A DNA stretch of 55,771 bases from Azoarcus sp. (GCA_031289095.1 JAITQD010000117.1:1-55771); one strand, 5' to 3'. Counted from the stretch's first letter, positions 45,564-55,024 are shown. Notes: a model not told the origin generated them from the letters alone. A program made the numbers and translations.

Positions 45564-46979
45564 ATGAACCATTCCGGCAATTCGTTCATCCAGAATCGTA
45601 CTTTCGACGAAATCGAGGTCGGTGATTCGGCGCAACTCATCCGCCCCCTGCGCACTGCGGACATCCAACTCTTTGCCGCCATCTCGGGCGATATCAACCC
45701 GACTCACCTTGATCCCGAATTCGCGCAATCTGGGCAATTCCGCGACATCGTAGGCCACAGCCTCTGGGGCGGCACCCTGGTTTCGGCCATTCTCGGCACC
45801 GAATTCCCCGGCCCCGGCACGGTTTACGTCTCGCAAAGTTTCAACTTCTGGCGACCGGTGACGGTCGGCGACACCCTCACCATCAGCGTGACCTGTCGAG
45901 AAAAACACGAACACAACCACCACCTCGTCTTCGAGTGCAGGGCGGTCAACCAGAGCGGCGTCAAGGTCATGGACGGTTACGCCGAAGTGGCGGCCCCGAC
46001 CCAGCGTATCCGCCGCCCGAAAGTGCTGCCGCCCGAAGTCAAAATCGCCGACCGGGAAGAGCGTTTCCGCCGCATGCTCTCCCTCACCGACGGTCTGCCC
46101 CCAATCCAGATCGCGGTGGCCAGCCCGTGCGACGCCGACTCGCTGCGCGGCCCGCTCCAGGCCGCCGTGACCGGTCTCGTCACCCCCATTCTGGTCGGCC
46201 CTGATCGCAAAATTCGAGCCCTGGCCGAAGAACAAATGCTCGATCTCAAGGGTATCCGCATCATCAACGTCCAGGACGACAACGCCGCCGCCGATGTGGC
46301 CGTCGCCCTGTGCCGCGATGAAGGGGTCAGCGCCCTGATGAAAGGATCGCTGAGCACCCGCGACCTCATGCGCGCCGCGTTATCGAAAACCACCGGGCTG
46401 CGCGGTGCGCGTCGCATCAGCCACGTCGCTGTCGCCAGCGTCCCGGCTTATCCGAAGCTGCTTCTCGTCACCGACGCGGCGATCAACATCGCGCCCACGC
46501 TGGAAGAAAAAGCCGACATCATCCAAAACGCCATCGACCTCGCCCACATGATGGGCCTCTCCGAACCCAGAGTCGCCATCCTCGCCGCGACCGACGTGGT
46601 CGACCCCAAGATGCCCGCGACACTGGATGCCGCCGCCCTTTGCGAAATGGCGGAACGTGGCCGCATCCAGGGCGGTCTGCTCGCCGGGCCGCTCGCCTTC
46701 GACAAAGCCGTGTCCCCCCGGGCCGCCGGCATCAAAGGCATCCGCTCGCCCGTGGCGGGAGAAGCCGATATCCTCGTGGTGCCCAGCATCGAAGCCGGCA
46801 ACATCGTCGCCAGGCAACTCGAATATCTCGCCGATGCGCTGATGGGCGGCATCGTGCTCGGCGCCAAGGTGCCAATTGTTCTTACCACCCGCGCGGACAC
46901 CGCGCAAACACGCACCGTATCGTGCGCCATCGCCCAATTGATTCACCACCATAAAACCAGGGAGGCAAACAACCCATGA
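45564..46979 (+). CDS. MaoC dehydratase-phosphate acyltransferase fusion
   Basis: 471-residue two-domain enzyme. Residues 1-150 are a MaoC-type (R)-enoyl-CoA hydratase hotdog with the DINPTHLDPEFA motif, whose Asp and His are catalytic. Residues about 165-471 are a phosphotransacetylase/phosphotransbutyrylase domain with LMKGSLSTRDLMRA, TDAAINIAPTLEEK and LAGPLAFDKAVSP. It can hydrate or dehydrate 3-hydroxyacyl-CoA and convert acyl-CoA to acyl-phosphate. The ATG at 45564 has a GAGGA ribosome site. The stop overlaps ackA by 4 bases (ATGA), so acyl-phosphate is probably handed to the kinase. The MaoC domain might also link to PHA monomers. Confidence 0.9.
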   Translation: MNHSGNSFIQNRTFDEIEVGDSAQLIRPLRTADIQLFAAISGDINPTHLDPEFAQSGQFRDIVGHSLWGGTLVSAILGTEFPGPGTVYVSQSFNFWRPVTVGDTLTISVTCREKHEHNHHLVFECRAVNQSGVKVMDGYAEVAAPTQRIRRPKVLPPEVKIADREERFRRMLSLTDGLPPIQIAVASPCDADSLRGPLQAAVTGLVTPILVGPDRKIRALAEEQMLDLKGIRIINVQDDNAAADVAVALCRDEGVSALMKGSLSTRDLMRAALSKTTGLRGARRISHVAVASVPAYPKLLLVTDAAINIAPTLEEKADIIQNAIDLAHMMGLSEPRVAILAATDVVDPKMPATLDAAALCEMAERGRIQGGLLAGPLAFDKAVSPRAAGIKGIRSPVAGEADILVVPSIEAGNIVARQLEYLADALMGGIVLGAKVPIVLTTRADTAQTRTVSCAIAQLIHHHKTREANNP

Positions 46980-48160
46980 AGTCCATTCTCGTTCTCAATG
47001 CCGGCTCATCGAGCCTCAAGTTCGCCCTGTTCCCCCTCGAACCGACGCTGGCCGAACACCCGGCACTATCGGGCCAGATCGAAGGGATCGGCGCCACGCC
47101 CAAGCTCTCCGCCAAAAAAACAACCGGTGCCCGCTACCAAGAAGACATCGCCGTCTCCGGCGACCAGACCGAACAGCACCGCCAGTCGCTGGCCTACCTG
47201 TTCCGCTGGCTCGCCGCGAATGCGCCGGAGCTGAAAATCGCCGCCGCCGGCCACCGCGTCGTCCATGGCGGCGAACGCTACAGCGCCCCGGTCAAACTCG
47301 ACGCTGCGGCACTCTCCACACTCGAAACCCTCATCCCGCTCGCACCCCTGCACCAACCGCACAACCTGCGCCCGGTGGATGAGATTTTCAAACTGCTGCC
47401 GGACGTACCGCAGGTCGCCTGTTTCGACACCGCCTTCCACCGCAGCAACCCCGAAGTCGCGCAAATCTACGGCCTGCCGCGCGCGCTCACGGAAGGGGGC
47501 ATCAAGAGCTACGGCTTCCACGGTCTGTCCTACGACTACATCGTCCGCGCCCTGCCGAAAGTCATCGGCGACAAGGCCCAGGGCGCGATAGTGATCGCCC
47601 ACCTTGGCAACGGCGCCTCGATGGCCGCAGTGCGCGGCGGCAAGGGCGTGGCGACGACGATGGGCTTCTCCACCATCAACGGTCTCATCATGGGCACCCG
47701 CTCGGGCTCGATCGACCCCGGCGTCCTGCTTTACCTGATCGACCAGAAAGGCATGGACTACAAGGCGCTCACCCAACTGCTGTACAAAGAATCGGGCCTG
47801 CTCGGCGTATCGGGCCTGAGCCAGGACATGCGCGTTCTGCTCGCCTCCGACACCCCTGCGGCCAAGCAGGCGGTCGACCTTTTCTGCTACCGGATCGCGC
47901 GCGAACTCGGTTCGCTGGCGGCAGCGGCGGGCGGACTCGACGCACTCGTGTTCACCGGCGGCATCGGCGAGCACTCCGCCGTCATCCGCGAGCGCGTCTG
48001 CGCCCTGTCGGCCTGGCTCGGCATCGACATCGACCCAGCCGCCAACGGCGAGGACAAACTGCGCATCGACAGCCCCAAGAGCCGCGTGACCGTCGCCGTC
48101 GTGCCCACCAACGAAGAAGGCATGATCGCCCGCTACACGGCTGAAGTCCTGGCACTGTAA
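46976..48160 (+). CDS. ackA: Acetate (short-chain acyl) kinase
   Basis: Transfers phosphate between acyl-phosphate and ADP, giving ATP. 394 residues. ASKHA-fold motifs: LVLNAGSSSLKF, HRVVHGGERY, PVKLDAAAL, FDTAFH, HGLSYDYIV, HLGNGASMAAV, TRSGSIDPG and VFTGGIGEHSA. The active residues of AckA are present; butyrate and propionate kinases share them, so substrate width is open. It is translationally coupled to the phosphotransacylase fusion and followed by pduL, making a complete acyl-CoA-to-acid ATP-yielding route. Confidence 0.95.
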   Translation: MKSILVLNAGSSSLKFALFPLEPTLAEHPALSGQIEGIGATPKLSAKKTTGARYQEDIAVSGDQTEQHRQSLAYLFRWLAANAPELKIAAAGHRVVHGGERYSAPVKLDAAALSTLETLIPLAPLHQPHNLRPVDEIFKLLPDVPQVACFDTAFHRSNPEVAQIYGLPRALTEGGIKSYGFHGLSYDYIVRALPKVIGDKAQGAIVIAHLGNGASMAAVRGGKGVATTMGFSTINGLIMGTRSGSIDPGVLLYLIDQKGMDYKALTQLLYKESGLLGVSGLSQDMRVLLASDTPAAKQAVDLFCYRIARELGSLAAAAGGLDALVFTGGIGEHSAVIRERVCALSAWLGIDIDPAANGEDKLRIDSPKSRVTVAVVPTNEEGMIARYTAEVLAL

Positions 48161-48180
48161 AACCTGCACATCCGCCCCCT

Positions 48181-48220
48181 GCCCCGCCGGCCCGCCCCTT
48201 TTGGCGGGCCGGATTGGGGC
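48181..48220 (+). other. Strong GC hairpin between ackA and pduL
   Basis: CCGGCCCGCC and GGCGGGCCGG form a perfect 10-bp stem with a 6-base loop. An outer GCCCC/GGGGC pair extends it. No T-run follows; the pduL ribosome site is 10 bases on. It may stabilise the upstream mRNA or modulate pduL translation. Confidence 0.55.
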
Positions 48221-48240
48221 CGCGTTTCAAGGAGAAAACA

Positions 48241-48819
48241 ATGGGTTACAAAGTCCCCGTCGGCATCTCGAACAAACACCTTCACCTGTCCGAACAGGAT
48301 CTCGCCACGCTGTTCGGCCCCGGACACAAGCTCACGCCGTATAAAGAACTCGTGCAACCGGGCCAGTACGCCGCGCATGAACAAATCGACCTCGTTGGCC
48401 CCAAAGGATCGTTCAAGAACATCCGCATCATTGGCCCCACCCGTCCGCAGACGCAGGTCGAAATTTCCAAGACCGACGCGCGCGCGCTCGGCATTGACCC
48501 GCCGGTGCGCGAATCCGGCAAGCTGGAAGGCTCCTCCGGCATCAAGCTTGTCGGCCCAAAGGGCGAAGTCGACCTGAAAGCCGGCGCCATCGTCGCATTG
48601 CGTCACATCCACCTCTCCCCCACGCAAGCCAAGGACGCAGGCGTGGCGGACAAAGATCTTGTAGACGTGAAGACCTACGGCACGCGCCCGGTCGTTTTCG
48701 AGGATGTGCTCATCCGCTCGGGCGACGGGCATTTCCGCGAATTTCACCTCGACACCGACGAAGCCAACGCGGCGGGGCTGGTAAACAGCGACGAAGTGGA
48801 AATCGTCAGGAAAAAGTAA
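48241..48819 (+). CDS. pduL: Phosphate propanoyltransferase PduL
   Basis: 192-residue phosphotransacylase unrelated to Pta/Ptb; it converts acyl-CoA plus phosphate to acyl-phosphate. It has the two PduL half-domains with zinc-binding histidines in SNKHLHLSEQDL and LRHIHLSPTQAKDAG, and the signature RTV-like TRPQTQVEISKTDARALG. It lacks the N-terminal microcompartment-targeting helix, so it should be cytosolic. The start is the ATG at 48241 with an AAGGAG site. It follows ackA by 80 bases, giving this locus two unrelated phosphotransacylases around one kinase. Confidence 0.92.
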   Translation: MGYKVPVGISNKHLHLSEQDLATLFGPGHKLTPYKELVQPGQYAAHEQIDLVGPKGSFKNIRIIGPTRPQTQVEISKTDARALGIDPPVRESGKLEGSSGIKLVGPKGEVDLKAGAIVALRHIHLSPTQAKDAGVADKDLVDVKTYGTRPVVFEDVLIRSGDGHFREFHLDTDEANAAGLVNSDEVEIVRKK

Positions 48820-48913
48820 AAACGCAAGCGGGGACGGGACATGAAACACCGTCCCCCCTTGACACGGCATCTCCTGAAGCGGGCCGCATAACAGCTATCG
48901 CAGAGACCCCAGC

Positions 48914-49816
48914 ATGGCCGGAGCCAGTCTGCTTGCTCTGATCGACGATATCGCCACCCTTCTCGACGACGTGGCCTTGATGACCAAAGTCGCCGCAAAG
49001 AAAACCGCTGGCGTCCTGGGCGACGATCTTGCCCTCAACGCGCAACAGATCGCCGGGGTGCGTGCAGATCGGGAATTGCCCGTCGTGTGGGCCGTCGCCA
49101 AGGGTTCGCTCGTCAACAAGGCGATTCTCGTGCCCATGGCGCTTCTCATCAGCGCTTTCCTGCCTTGGGCCATCGTACCGCTCCTGATGGTGGGCGGTCT
49201 CTACCTTTGTTTCGAGGGTGCGGAAAAGCTGGCCCACAGGTTTTTGCACAAAGCGACAGAAGACAAAGACGCGGCCCACCAGCAAAACGAACTGCAAAAA
49301 CTTACCGATCCAAATATCGACCTTGCCGCGCTGGAAAAAGAAAAGATCACCGGCGCGATTCGCACCGATTTCGTACTCTCCACCGAAATCATCGTCATCG
49401 CACTGGGCACCGTGGCGGGCAAAGCCATGAGCACGCAAATAGCCGTCTTGATCGGCATCGCGCTACTCATTACCGCCGGCGTCTATGGCCTCGTGGCCGC
49501 CATCGTCAAACTGGACGATTTAGGGCTTTACCTGCACCGCCAGGGAAGCGCCATGGCGCAAGTCACGGGCAAAGCGTTGCTGCGCGCCGCCCCCCTGCTC
49601 ATGAAATTTCTCACCATTGCCGGCACCGTCGCCATGTTCATGGTGGGCGGCGGCATCCTCGGCCATGGCCTTCCTGTCGTACATCACCTGGCCGAATCGT
49701 TTGCGGGCGCAGCGGGGTTCCTGTTCTCCTCGCTGCTGGATATTGTCGTGGGCCTCGTGGCGGGGGCACTGGCACTGGCAGGAATGCAGGTGGCGCAGCG
49801 CCTGCGGGGTCATTGA
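48914..49816 (+). CDS. DUF808 (YedI-like) inner membrane protein
   Basis: 300 residues. It starts MAGASLLALIDDIATLLDDV and continues VAAKKTAGVLGDDLALNAQQ, the strongly conserved opening of the DUF808/YedI family, whose function is unknown. At least four hydrophobic segments: ILVPMALLISAFLPWAIVPL, a pair around 170-205, LTIAGTVAMFMVGGGILGHG, and LLDIVVGLVAGALALAG near the end. A His-rich patch is absent. It follows pduL by 94 bases and ends just before a recombination scar. Confidence 0.87.
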   Translation: MAGASLLALIDDIATLLDDVALMTKVAAKKTAGVLGDDLALNAQQIAGVRADRELPVVWAVAKGSLVNKAILVPMALLISAFLPWAIVPLLMVGGLYLCFEGAEKLAHRFLHKATEDKDAAHQQNELQKLTDPNIDLAALEKEKITGAIRTDFVLSTEIIVIALGTVAGKAMSTQIAVLIGIALLITAGVYGLVAAIVKLDDLGLYLHRQGSAMAQVTGKALLRAAPLLMKFLTIAGTVAMFMVGGGILGHGLPVVHHLAESFAGAAGFLFSSLLDIVVGLVAGALALAGMQVAQRLRGH

Positions 49817-49947
49817 CGCGCCGCCGTGTACGGGCGACGTGGAAACGCTATCGGCTTATTTACTTTGATGACAACGTCGCAACGTTCGTCCCGAGCGGTG
49901 ATTCGTCGAATGCAAAAAGGGCAGTCTACTGCGCCAAGTTCGCCAAA
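49817..49947. other. Scar region with cupin fragment
   Basis: No gene of its own. It starts with a stretch whose plus-strand translation (CTGDVETLSAYLL) copies the cupin C-terminus and then loses similarity. It runs into the stop of the Rpn remnant. Confidence 0.55.
49830..49859 (+). repeat. 30-bp segment duplicated from 27297-27326 (copy 2)
   Basis: It is identical over 30 bases to the 3' end of the cupin gene. Preceding bases are partly similar (GCGTGGACGGG versus GCCGTGTACGGG), following ones are not. No cupin gene accompanies it. Confidence 0.85.
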
Positions 49948-50223
49948 TCAGTGCATCAACGACTGGATTGCTTCCACTCGAAGCCCGGTTGCTTCCACGA
50001 TTTCCTCGATCGGCCTACCAAGCTTCAGCATGTTGCGGGCCACCACCATCAAGGCTTCTTCCCGGCCCTCTTCCCGACCTTTTTCCATGCCCTCTTCCCG
50101 GCCCTTTTCGCGCCCCTGCAAAAAGCCCTTCTCAATGGCATCGTCGAACCAGGTTTCCTTGTGTTGGGTCAGCATGTCGAGCTCCTCGAAAACGTCTTTG
50201 ATCGTCTTGATGTCTTCGATCAT
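49948..50223 (-). pseudogene. C-terminal remnant of Rpn/PD-(D/E)XK-type transposase
   Basis: 91 codons from an ATG at 50223 encode only the last third of a recombination-promoting-nuclease type protein. There is a helix like IKDVFEELDMLTQ, the charged repeat GREKGREEGMEKGREEGREE, and the ending LGRPIEEIVEATGLRVEAI. Full-length relatives are near 300 residues with an N-terminal PD-(D/E)XK nuclease, which is missing. The frame stays open upstream but turns into the rpsQ terminator sequence. No ribosome site precedes the ATG. I read it as a broken mobile gene, though a small surviving protein is possible. Confidence 0.75.
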
Positions 50224-50243
50224 AGAAGGCGCTCTGGCACGAC

Positions 50244-50281
50244 AAAAAGCGGCGACGGGCTTTCGCCTCGTCGCCGCTTTT
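50244..50281 (-). terminator. Terminator of the S10 operon after rpsQ
   Basis: On the minus strand AAAAGCGGCGACG and CGTCGCCGCTTTTT form a 13-bp stem with a T-run. It lies 34 bases past the rpsQ stop and ends the ribosomal transcript here. Confidence 0.9.
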
Positions 50282-50314
50282 CGTCGCAACCTTTCAGCGT
50301 GACGGCAAACGCAC

Positions 50315-50590
50315 TCAGATTTCGCGCGCTTTTTCCAGCACCTGCGTGACCCGCCAAGCCTTGGTACGGGAAATAGGCCGGCTTTCCTCGATTTCCACAA
50401 GGTCGCCCTCCCCCGCCACGCCGTTTTCGACGTGAGCGTGGTACTTGGCCGACTTGGTCACAATCTTGCTGTAGAGCGGGTGCTTTACACGACGCTCGAC
50501 CAGCACAGTGACAGTCTTGTCCATTTTGTCGCTCACGACACGCCCGACCAGCGTGCGGCGAACCTTTTGCACTTGCTCTTGTTCGCTCAT
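50315..50590 (-). CDS. rpsQ: 30S ribosomal protein S17
   Basis: 91-residue primary 16S-binding protein with the S17 OB-fold signature: [28 protein letters not shown] and [18 protein letters not shown]. Its start overlaps the rpmC stop by 4 bases (ATGA). It is the last gene of this transcript; rplN, its usual neighbour downstream, is absent. Confidence 0.97.
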   Translation of the reverse strand: MSEQEQVQKVRRTLVGRVVSDKMDKTVTVLVERRVKHPLYSKIVTKSAKYHAHVENGVAGEGDLVEIEESRPISRTKAWRVTQVLEKAREI

Positions 50591-50790
50591 TGCGCACCCG
50601 CCTTCTTACCGTTTTCACGAATGAGCGTGCGCACCCGCGCGATGTCGCGGCGCACCTTGCCCAATTGACTCGTGTTGTTCAATTGCTGGGTGGCATGCTG
50701 CATGCGCAGGGAAAAATGCGCTTTCAACAGATCCAGCAATTCCTGGTTCAGTCCTTCTGCGCCCTTGGCGCGGAGTTCACTCGCTTTCAT
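50587..50790 (-). CDS. rpmC: 50S ribosomal protein L29
   Basis: 67 residues, an antiparallel helical hairpin at the peptide exit. [20 protein letters not shown] opens it and [14 protein letters not shown] is the signature. It is placed between rplP and rpsQ as in all S10 operons. Confidence 0.97.
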   Translation of the reverse strand: MKASELRAKGAEGLNQELLDLLKAHFSLRMQHATQQLNNTSQLGKVRRDIARVRTLIRENGKKAGAQ

Positions 50791-50793
50791 GCT

Positions 50794-51207
50794 TTATCCT
50801 ACCTGGCGCGTGACGAACACGGTTTCGATCGGCAGCTTGGCGGCGGCAAGCCGGAAAGCTTCGCGCGCGAGCGCTTCGTCAACGCCATCCATTTCGTAGA
50901 GCACCTTGCCCGGCTGAATTTCGGCAACCCAGTATTCGGGGTTGCCCTTGCCGTTCCCCATCCGCACTTCGGCGGGCTTTCTGGAGATCGGTTTGTCCGG
51001 GAAGATACGAATCCAGATACGGCCACCACGCTTGATGTGACGGGTCATCGCCCGCCGCGCCGCTTCGATCTGGCGCGCGGTCAAACGACCACGCCCAATC
51101 GCCTTGAGCCCGTATTCGCCGAAGCTGACCTTTGCGCCACGCGTGGCCAGACCCGTGTTACGGCCTTTTTGCTCCTTGCGGTATTTCCTTCTCGTCGGCT
51201 GTAGCAT
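50794..51207 (-). CDS. rplP: 50S ribosomal protein L16
   Basis: 137 residues. It starts [16 protein letters not shown]; signature [20 protein letters not shown] and [13 protein letters not shown]. It contacts the A-site tRNA region. Its start overlaps the rpsC stop by one base. Confidence 0.98.
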   Translation of the reverse strand: MLQPTRRKYRKEQKGRNTGLATRGAKVSFGEYGLKAIGRGRLTARQIEAARRAMTRHIKRGGRIWIRIFPDKPISRKPAEVRMGNGKGNPEYWVAEIQPGKVLYEMDGVDEALAREAFRLAAAKLPIETVFVTRQVG

Positions 51208-51977
51208 TATTCACTCCTGCTTTCTTCTTGCCGGCGAGCGGGACGACGACCAGGACGGCCTTCGCCGTCACCGCGTTCGCCACGAGGCGCGCCGCGACGA
51301 CCGCGACGGTTCTCGGCTTCTGGTTCGGCGGCAGCCGGCGGTTCGTTGCGGCCCGGCGCGTCACCCTTGTACACCCAGACCTTGATCCCGATGATGCCGT
51401 AGGTCGTCTGCGCTTCGGAAATACCGTAATCAATGTTCGCGCGCAGGGTGTGCAGCGGCACGCGGCCTTCGCGGTACCACTCGGTACGGGCGATTTCGGC
51501 GCCGTTCAGGCGACCGGCACTCATAATTTTGATGCCCTGCGCGCCGAGACGCATGGCGTTCTGCATCGCACGCTTCATGGCGCGGCGGAACATGATGCGC
51601 TTTTCGAGCTGCTGCGCGATGGAGTCGGCAATCAGCTTGGCGTCGATTTCGGGCTTGCGCACTTCTTCGATGTTCACATGCACCGGCACACCGATGATCT
51701 TTTGCAAATCCTGCTTGAGCGCCTCGATGTCCTCGCCCTTCCTGCCGATCACCACGCCCGGACGCGCCGAGAACAGGGTGATGCGGGCATTCTTGGCCGG
51801 ACGCTCGATGATGACGCGCGATACCGACGCATGCGCCAGACGCTTCTTGAGATAGTCCCGAACCTTGAGATCCTCGCCGAGTTTCTTCGAGAAATCCTGA
51901 CTCGACGCATACCAGCGCGAACCCCAGTCACGTGTGACGGCGAGCCGGAATCCAGTGGGATGAATTTTCTGACCCAT
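51207..51977 (-). CDS. rpsC: 30S ribosomal protein S3
   Basis: 256 residues. N-terminal KH domain with [32 protein letters not shown], and the C-terminal S3 domain with [17 protein letters not shown] and [15 protein letters not shown] tail of about 50 residues rich in Arg, Gly, Glu and Pro follows, longer than in E. coli (233 residues); such tails occur in betaproteobacterial S3. Confidence 0.97.
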   Translation of the reverse strand: MGQKIHPTGFRLAVTRDWGSRWYASSQDFSKKLGEDLKVRDYLKKRLAHASVSRVIIERPAKNARITLFSARPGVVIGRKGEDIEALKQDLQKIIGVPVHVNIEEVRKPEIDAKLIADSIAQQLEKRIMFRRAMKRAMQNAMRLGAQGIKIMSAGRLNGAEIARTEWYREGRVPLHTLRANIDYGISEAQTTYGIIGIKVWVYKGDAPGRNEPPAAAEPEAENRRGRRGAPRGERGDGEGRPGRRPARRQEESRSE

Positions 51978-51986
51978 GTGTGCCCC

Positions 51987-52319
51987 TTACTCGCCAACAG
52001 TCACGTAGACGTGACTGGTCGGTTTGGAAATGCGATTACCTCGACCCTTGGCCCGCGCGGTAAAGCGCTTGAGGGTCAACCCTTCCTCAACGTGGATGGT
52101 CTTGACCTTCAGGAGGTCAATATCGGCACCATCGTTGTGTTCGGCATTGGCAATGGCCGATTCGACCACCTTGCGGATGATCTTCGCGCCCTTCTTCGGC
52201 GAAAAGCCGAGGATGTTGAGCGCCTGCTCGACCGGCTTGCCGCGCACCAGGTCGGCCACGAGACGGCCTTTCTGTGCCGAAAGACGAACACCGCGCAAAC
52301 TTGCTTTGGTTTCCATCAT
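51987..52319 (-). CDS. rplV: 50S ribosomal protein L22
   Basis: 110 residues. Signature [20 protein letters not shown] and the exit-tunnel hairpin around [20 protein letters not shown], the site of macrolide contact in the family. It lies between rpsS and rpsC. Confidence 0.97.
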   Translation of the reverse strand: MMETKASLRGVRLSAQKGRLVADLVRGKPVEQALNILGFSPKKGAKIIRKVVESAIANAEHNDGADIDLLKVKTIHVEEGLTLKRFTARAKGRGNRISKPTSHVYVTVGE

Positions 52320-52325
52320 CTTTCC

Positions 52326-52604
52326 TTATTTCTTGACGACCTTTTTCGAGGCGGCGTGCCCCTTGAAGGTTCGCGTCAGCGCGAATTCGCCGAGCTTGTG
52401 GCCGACCATGTTCTCGGAGACATAGACCGGAATGTGCTGGCGTCCGTTGTGGACAGCGATCGTCAGGCCGACGAAGTCGGGCAGGACGGTGGAACGACGC
52501 GACCAGGTCTTGATCGGACGCTTGTCGTTGTTCGACCGCGCGGTATCGACCTTCTTCAGAAGGTGAGCGTCGACGAACGGGCCTTTCTTGATAGAACGTG
52601 CCAT
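52326..52604 (-). CDS. rpsS: 30S ribosomal protein S19
   Basis: 92 residues. [19 protein letters not shown] start, [13 protein letters not shown], and [20 protein letters not shown] signature. It contacts S13 and the decoding-head RNA. Standard operon position. Confidence 0.98.
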   Translation of the reverse strand: MARSIKKGPFVDAHLLKKVDTARSNNDKRPIKTWSRRSTVLPDFVGLTIAVHNGRQHIPVYVSENMVGHKLGEFALTRTFKGHAASKKVVKK

Positions 52605-52621
52605 CTGTTAACCTCTTACCC

Positions 52622-53449
52622 TTAACGCTTGTGACGACGCTGCACGATCATCGTATCGGTGCGCTTGTTGTTGCGCGTCCGATACCCCTTGGTCGGCGTG
52701 CCCCACGGGCTGACCGGTACGCGGCCTTCGCCGGTGCGGCCTTCGCCGCCGCCGTGCGGGTGGTCGACCGGGTTCATGACCACGCCACGCACCGTCGGAC
52801 GAATGCCGCGCCAGCGGTTGGCGCCAGCCTTGCCGATTTTGCGCAGACCGTGTTCTTCGTTGCCGACTTCGCCGATGGTGGCGCGGCACTCGACGTGCAC
52901 GCGACGGATTTCGCCGGAGCGCAGCCGCAGTTGCGCATAAGCGCCTTCACGGGCAAGCAGTTGCACGGAAGTGCCCGCCGCACGCGCGATCTGTGCGCCC
53001 TTGCCGGGCAGCAGTTCGATGCAGTGGATCGTCGAGCCGACCGGGATGTTGCGAATCGGCAGGGCGTTGCCGGGCTTGATCGGCGCTTCGGCGCCGCTCA
53101 CCAGCGTTTGCCCGGCTTCAACGCCGCGCGGCGCGATGATGTAACGGCGCTCGCCGTCAGCGTAGAGCAGCAGGGCAATGTTTGCGGAGCGGTTCGGGTC
53201 GTACTCAATGCGTTCGACCTTGGCGGAGACGCCATCTTTGTTGCGGCGGAAGTCGATCACCCGGTAGTGGGCCTTGTGACCGCCGCCTTGGTGGCGAACG
53301 GTGATGCGCCCACCGTTGTTGCGCCCAGCCTTGCTGATCTTCTTTTCGAGCAGGGCATCGACCGGACGCCCCTTGTGCAGATCAGGATTGACCACCTTGA
53401 CCATCGCGCGACGGCCAGCGGAAGTGGGCTTGAGTTTTACCAATGCCAT
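52622..53449 (-). CDS. rplB: 50S ribosomal protein L2
   Basis: 275 residues. The C-terminal signature [19 protein letters not shown] contains the conserved His near the peptidyl-transferase centre, and the end [14 protein letters not shown] is typical. Standard position between rplW and rpsS. Confidence 0.98.
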   Translation of the reverse strand: MALVKLKPTSAGRRAMVKVVNPDLHKGRPVDALLEKKISKAGRNNGGRITVRHQGGGHKAHYRVIDFRRNKDGVSAKVERIEYDPNRSANIALLLYADGERRYIIAPRGVEAGQTLVSGAEAPIKPGNALPIRNIPVGSTIHCIELLPGKGAQIARAAGTSVQLLAREGAYAQLRLRSGEIRRVHVECRATIGEVGNEEHGLRKIGKAGANRWRGIRPTVRGVVMNPVDHPHGGGEGRTGEGRVPVSPWGTPTKGYRTRNNKRTDTMIVQRRHKR

Positions 53450-53455
53450 GATTGC

Positions 53456-53761
53456 TTACTCCCCGCCCACAAAGTTGATTTCCTGACCGGACTTGAGGCT
53501 GACAAACGCCTTTTTCCAACCCTTGCGCCGACCCGTGATGTGGCCCTTGCGCTTTTCCTTGCCCTTGACGTTCAGGACTTGCACCGACTCGACATCGACC
53601 TTGAACAAGGTTTCGACCGCGGCTTTCACTTCTGCCTTAGTGGCATCGGATACCACCTTGAAAATGACCTGGTCGTTTTTGTCGGCAACGTAGGTTGCCT
53701 TTTCCGAAATCTGCGGGGCGAGCAGCACCTGCAACAGACGTTCCTGGTTTACGGAGATCAT
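53456..53761 (-). CDS. rplW: 50S ribosomal protein L23
   Basis: 101 residues at the tunnel exit, the docking point for trigger factor and SRP. It starts [20 protein letters not shown] and contains [15 protein letters not shown]. The ATG at 53761 overlaps the rplD stop (ATGA); the in-frame start two codons upstream is not preferred. Confidence 0.96.
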   Translation of the reverse strand: MISVNQERLLQVLLAPQISEKATYVADKNDQVIFKVVSDATKAEVKAAVETLFKVDVESVQVLNVKGKEKRKGHITGRRKGWKKAFVSLKSGQEINFVGGE

Positions 53762-54375
53762 TGCCACGCTTCCTCCATCTTGGCGAGCGCGCCCCGGGTG
53801 ACCAGCACCTTGGGGAAACGCACCAGCGAAACCGGGTCGGCTTTATCGACGTCCAGCACCAGCACGTCGTACAGGTTACGCGAGGAGAGATACAGGTTCT
53901 CGTCCAGGCTGTCGGTGATCACGAGCACTGAATCGAGTCCCAGGCTCTTGAGCTTCTGCACGAGCAGGCGGGTTTTCGGCGCTTCGACGCTGAAGTTCTC
54001 GACCACGGCGAGGCGATCTTCGCGTGCAAGCTGCGACAGGATGGAAGCCACCCCGGCGCGATACATTTTGCGGTTGAGCTTCTGCGAGAAGTTCTCGTCC
54101 GGCCTGTTCGGAAAAATCCGGCCACCACCTCGCCACAACGGACTGGACGACATACCGGCGCGAGCGTTGCCCGTGCCTTTCTGGCGGAAGGGTTTCTTCG
54201 TCGAGTGCGATACCTCGGCGCGCGTCTTCTGGGCGCGATTGCCGGAGCGGGCATTCGCCAGATAGGCAGTCACGACTTGGTGGATCAGCGCCTCGTTGTA
54301 ATCGCGGCCAAAAAGCGCGTCGGACGCTTGCAGCGTCGCCGCCTGGCCTTCAGCGTTCAAAAGTTTCAGTTCCAT
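53758..54375 (-). CDS. rplD: 50S ribosomal protein L4
   Basis: 205 residues. [20 protein letters not shown] and [18 protein letters not shown] form the long loop that lines the exit tunnel. In E. coli L4 also represses the S10 operon through its leader; whether that holds here is unknown because rpsJ and rplC are separated. Confidence 0.97.
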   Translation of the reverse strand: MELKLLNAEGQAATLQASDALFGRDYNEALIHQVVTAYLANARSGNRAQKTRAEVSHSTKKPFRQKGTGNARAGMSSSPLWRGGGRIFPNRPDENFSQKLNRKMYRAGVASILSQLAREDRLAVVENFSVEAPKTRLLVQKLKSLGLDSVLVITDSLDENLYLSSRNLYDVLVLDVDKADPVSLVRFPKVLVTRGALAKMEEAWQ

Positions 54376-54385
54376 GTCGTCCCCC

Positions 54386-55024
54386 TTATGCCTTCACCGC
54401 GGGACGAATAACCACGTCGCCACCTTTGGAACCCGGCACCGCGCCCTTGACCAGCAGCAACTGCCGCTCGACATCGACGCGCACTACTTCCAACCCCTGC
54501 GTCGTGCGTTGCACGTTGCCGAGATGGCCAGACATGCGCGTACCGGGGAAGACACGACCAGGATCCTGCGCCATGCCGATGGAGCCTGGCGCGTTATGGG
54601 ACACCGAGTTACCGTGGGTCGCGCGCTGCGAACCAAAGTGGTGACGTTTCTGCACGCCGGCATAACCCTTGCCGATGGAGGTGCCAGTAACGTCGACCTT
54701 TTGCCCGACGGCAAAAACATCGGCGCCAATGGCGTCGCCCGCTTTCAGCGAGGCGAGCTTGCCAGCTTCGACACGGAATTCGCGCAGCAGACGGCAGGGT
54801 TCGACCCCCGCCTTGGCGAGATGACCTGCCAGCGCCTTGCCGATGCGGCTGGCGCGGCGTTTGCCGACCGCGACCTGCACAGCGGCGTAGCCGTCGGCGT
54901 CATCCGTCTTGATCTGGGACACACGGTTGTCGGACACGTCAAGCACCGTCACCGGAATGGATGCGCCATCCTCGGCAAAGATGCGAGTCATGCCGACCTT
55001 GCGTCCAACAAGGCCTAGACTCAT
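54386..55024 (-). CDS. rplC: 50S ribosomal protein L3
   Basis: 212 residues. It starts [20 protein letters not shown]; signature [20 protein letters not shown], with the Gln that PrmB methylates in relatives within [11 protein letters not shown]. The start is the ATG at 55024 with a GAGGAGAA ribosome site; the open frame upstream is leader. It is preceded by its own candidate promoter, 249 bases from rpsJ. Confidence 0.97.
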   Translation of the reverse strand: MSLGLVGRKVGMTRIFAEDGASIPVTVLDVSDNRVSQIKTDDADGYAAVQVAVGKRRASRIGKALAGHLAKAGVEPCRLLREFRVEAGKLASLKAGDAIGADVFAVGQKVDVTGTSIGKGYAGVQKRHHFGSQRATHGNSVSHNAPGSIGMAQDPGRVFPGTRMSGHLGNVQRTTQGLEVVRVDVERQLLLVKGAVPGSKGGDVVIRPAVKA

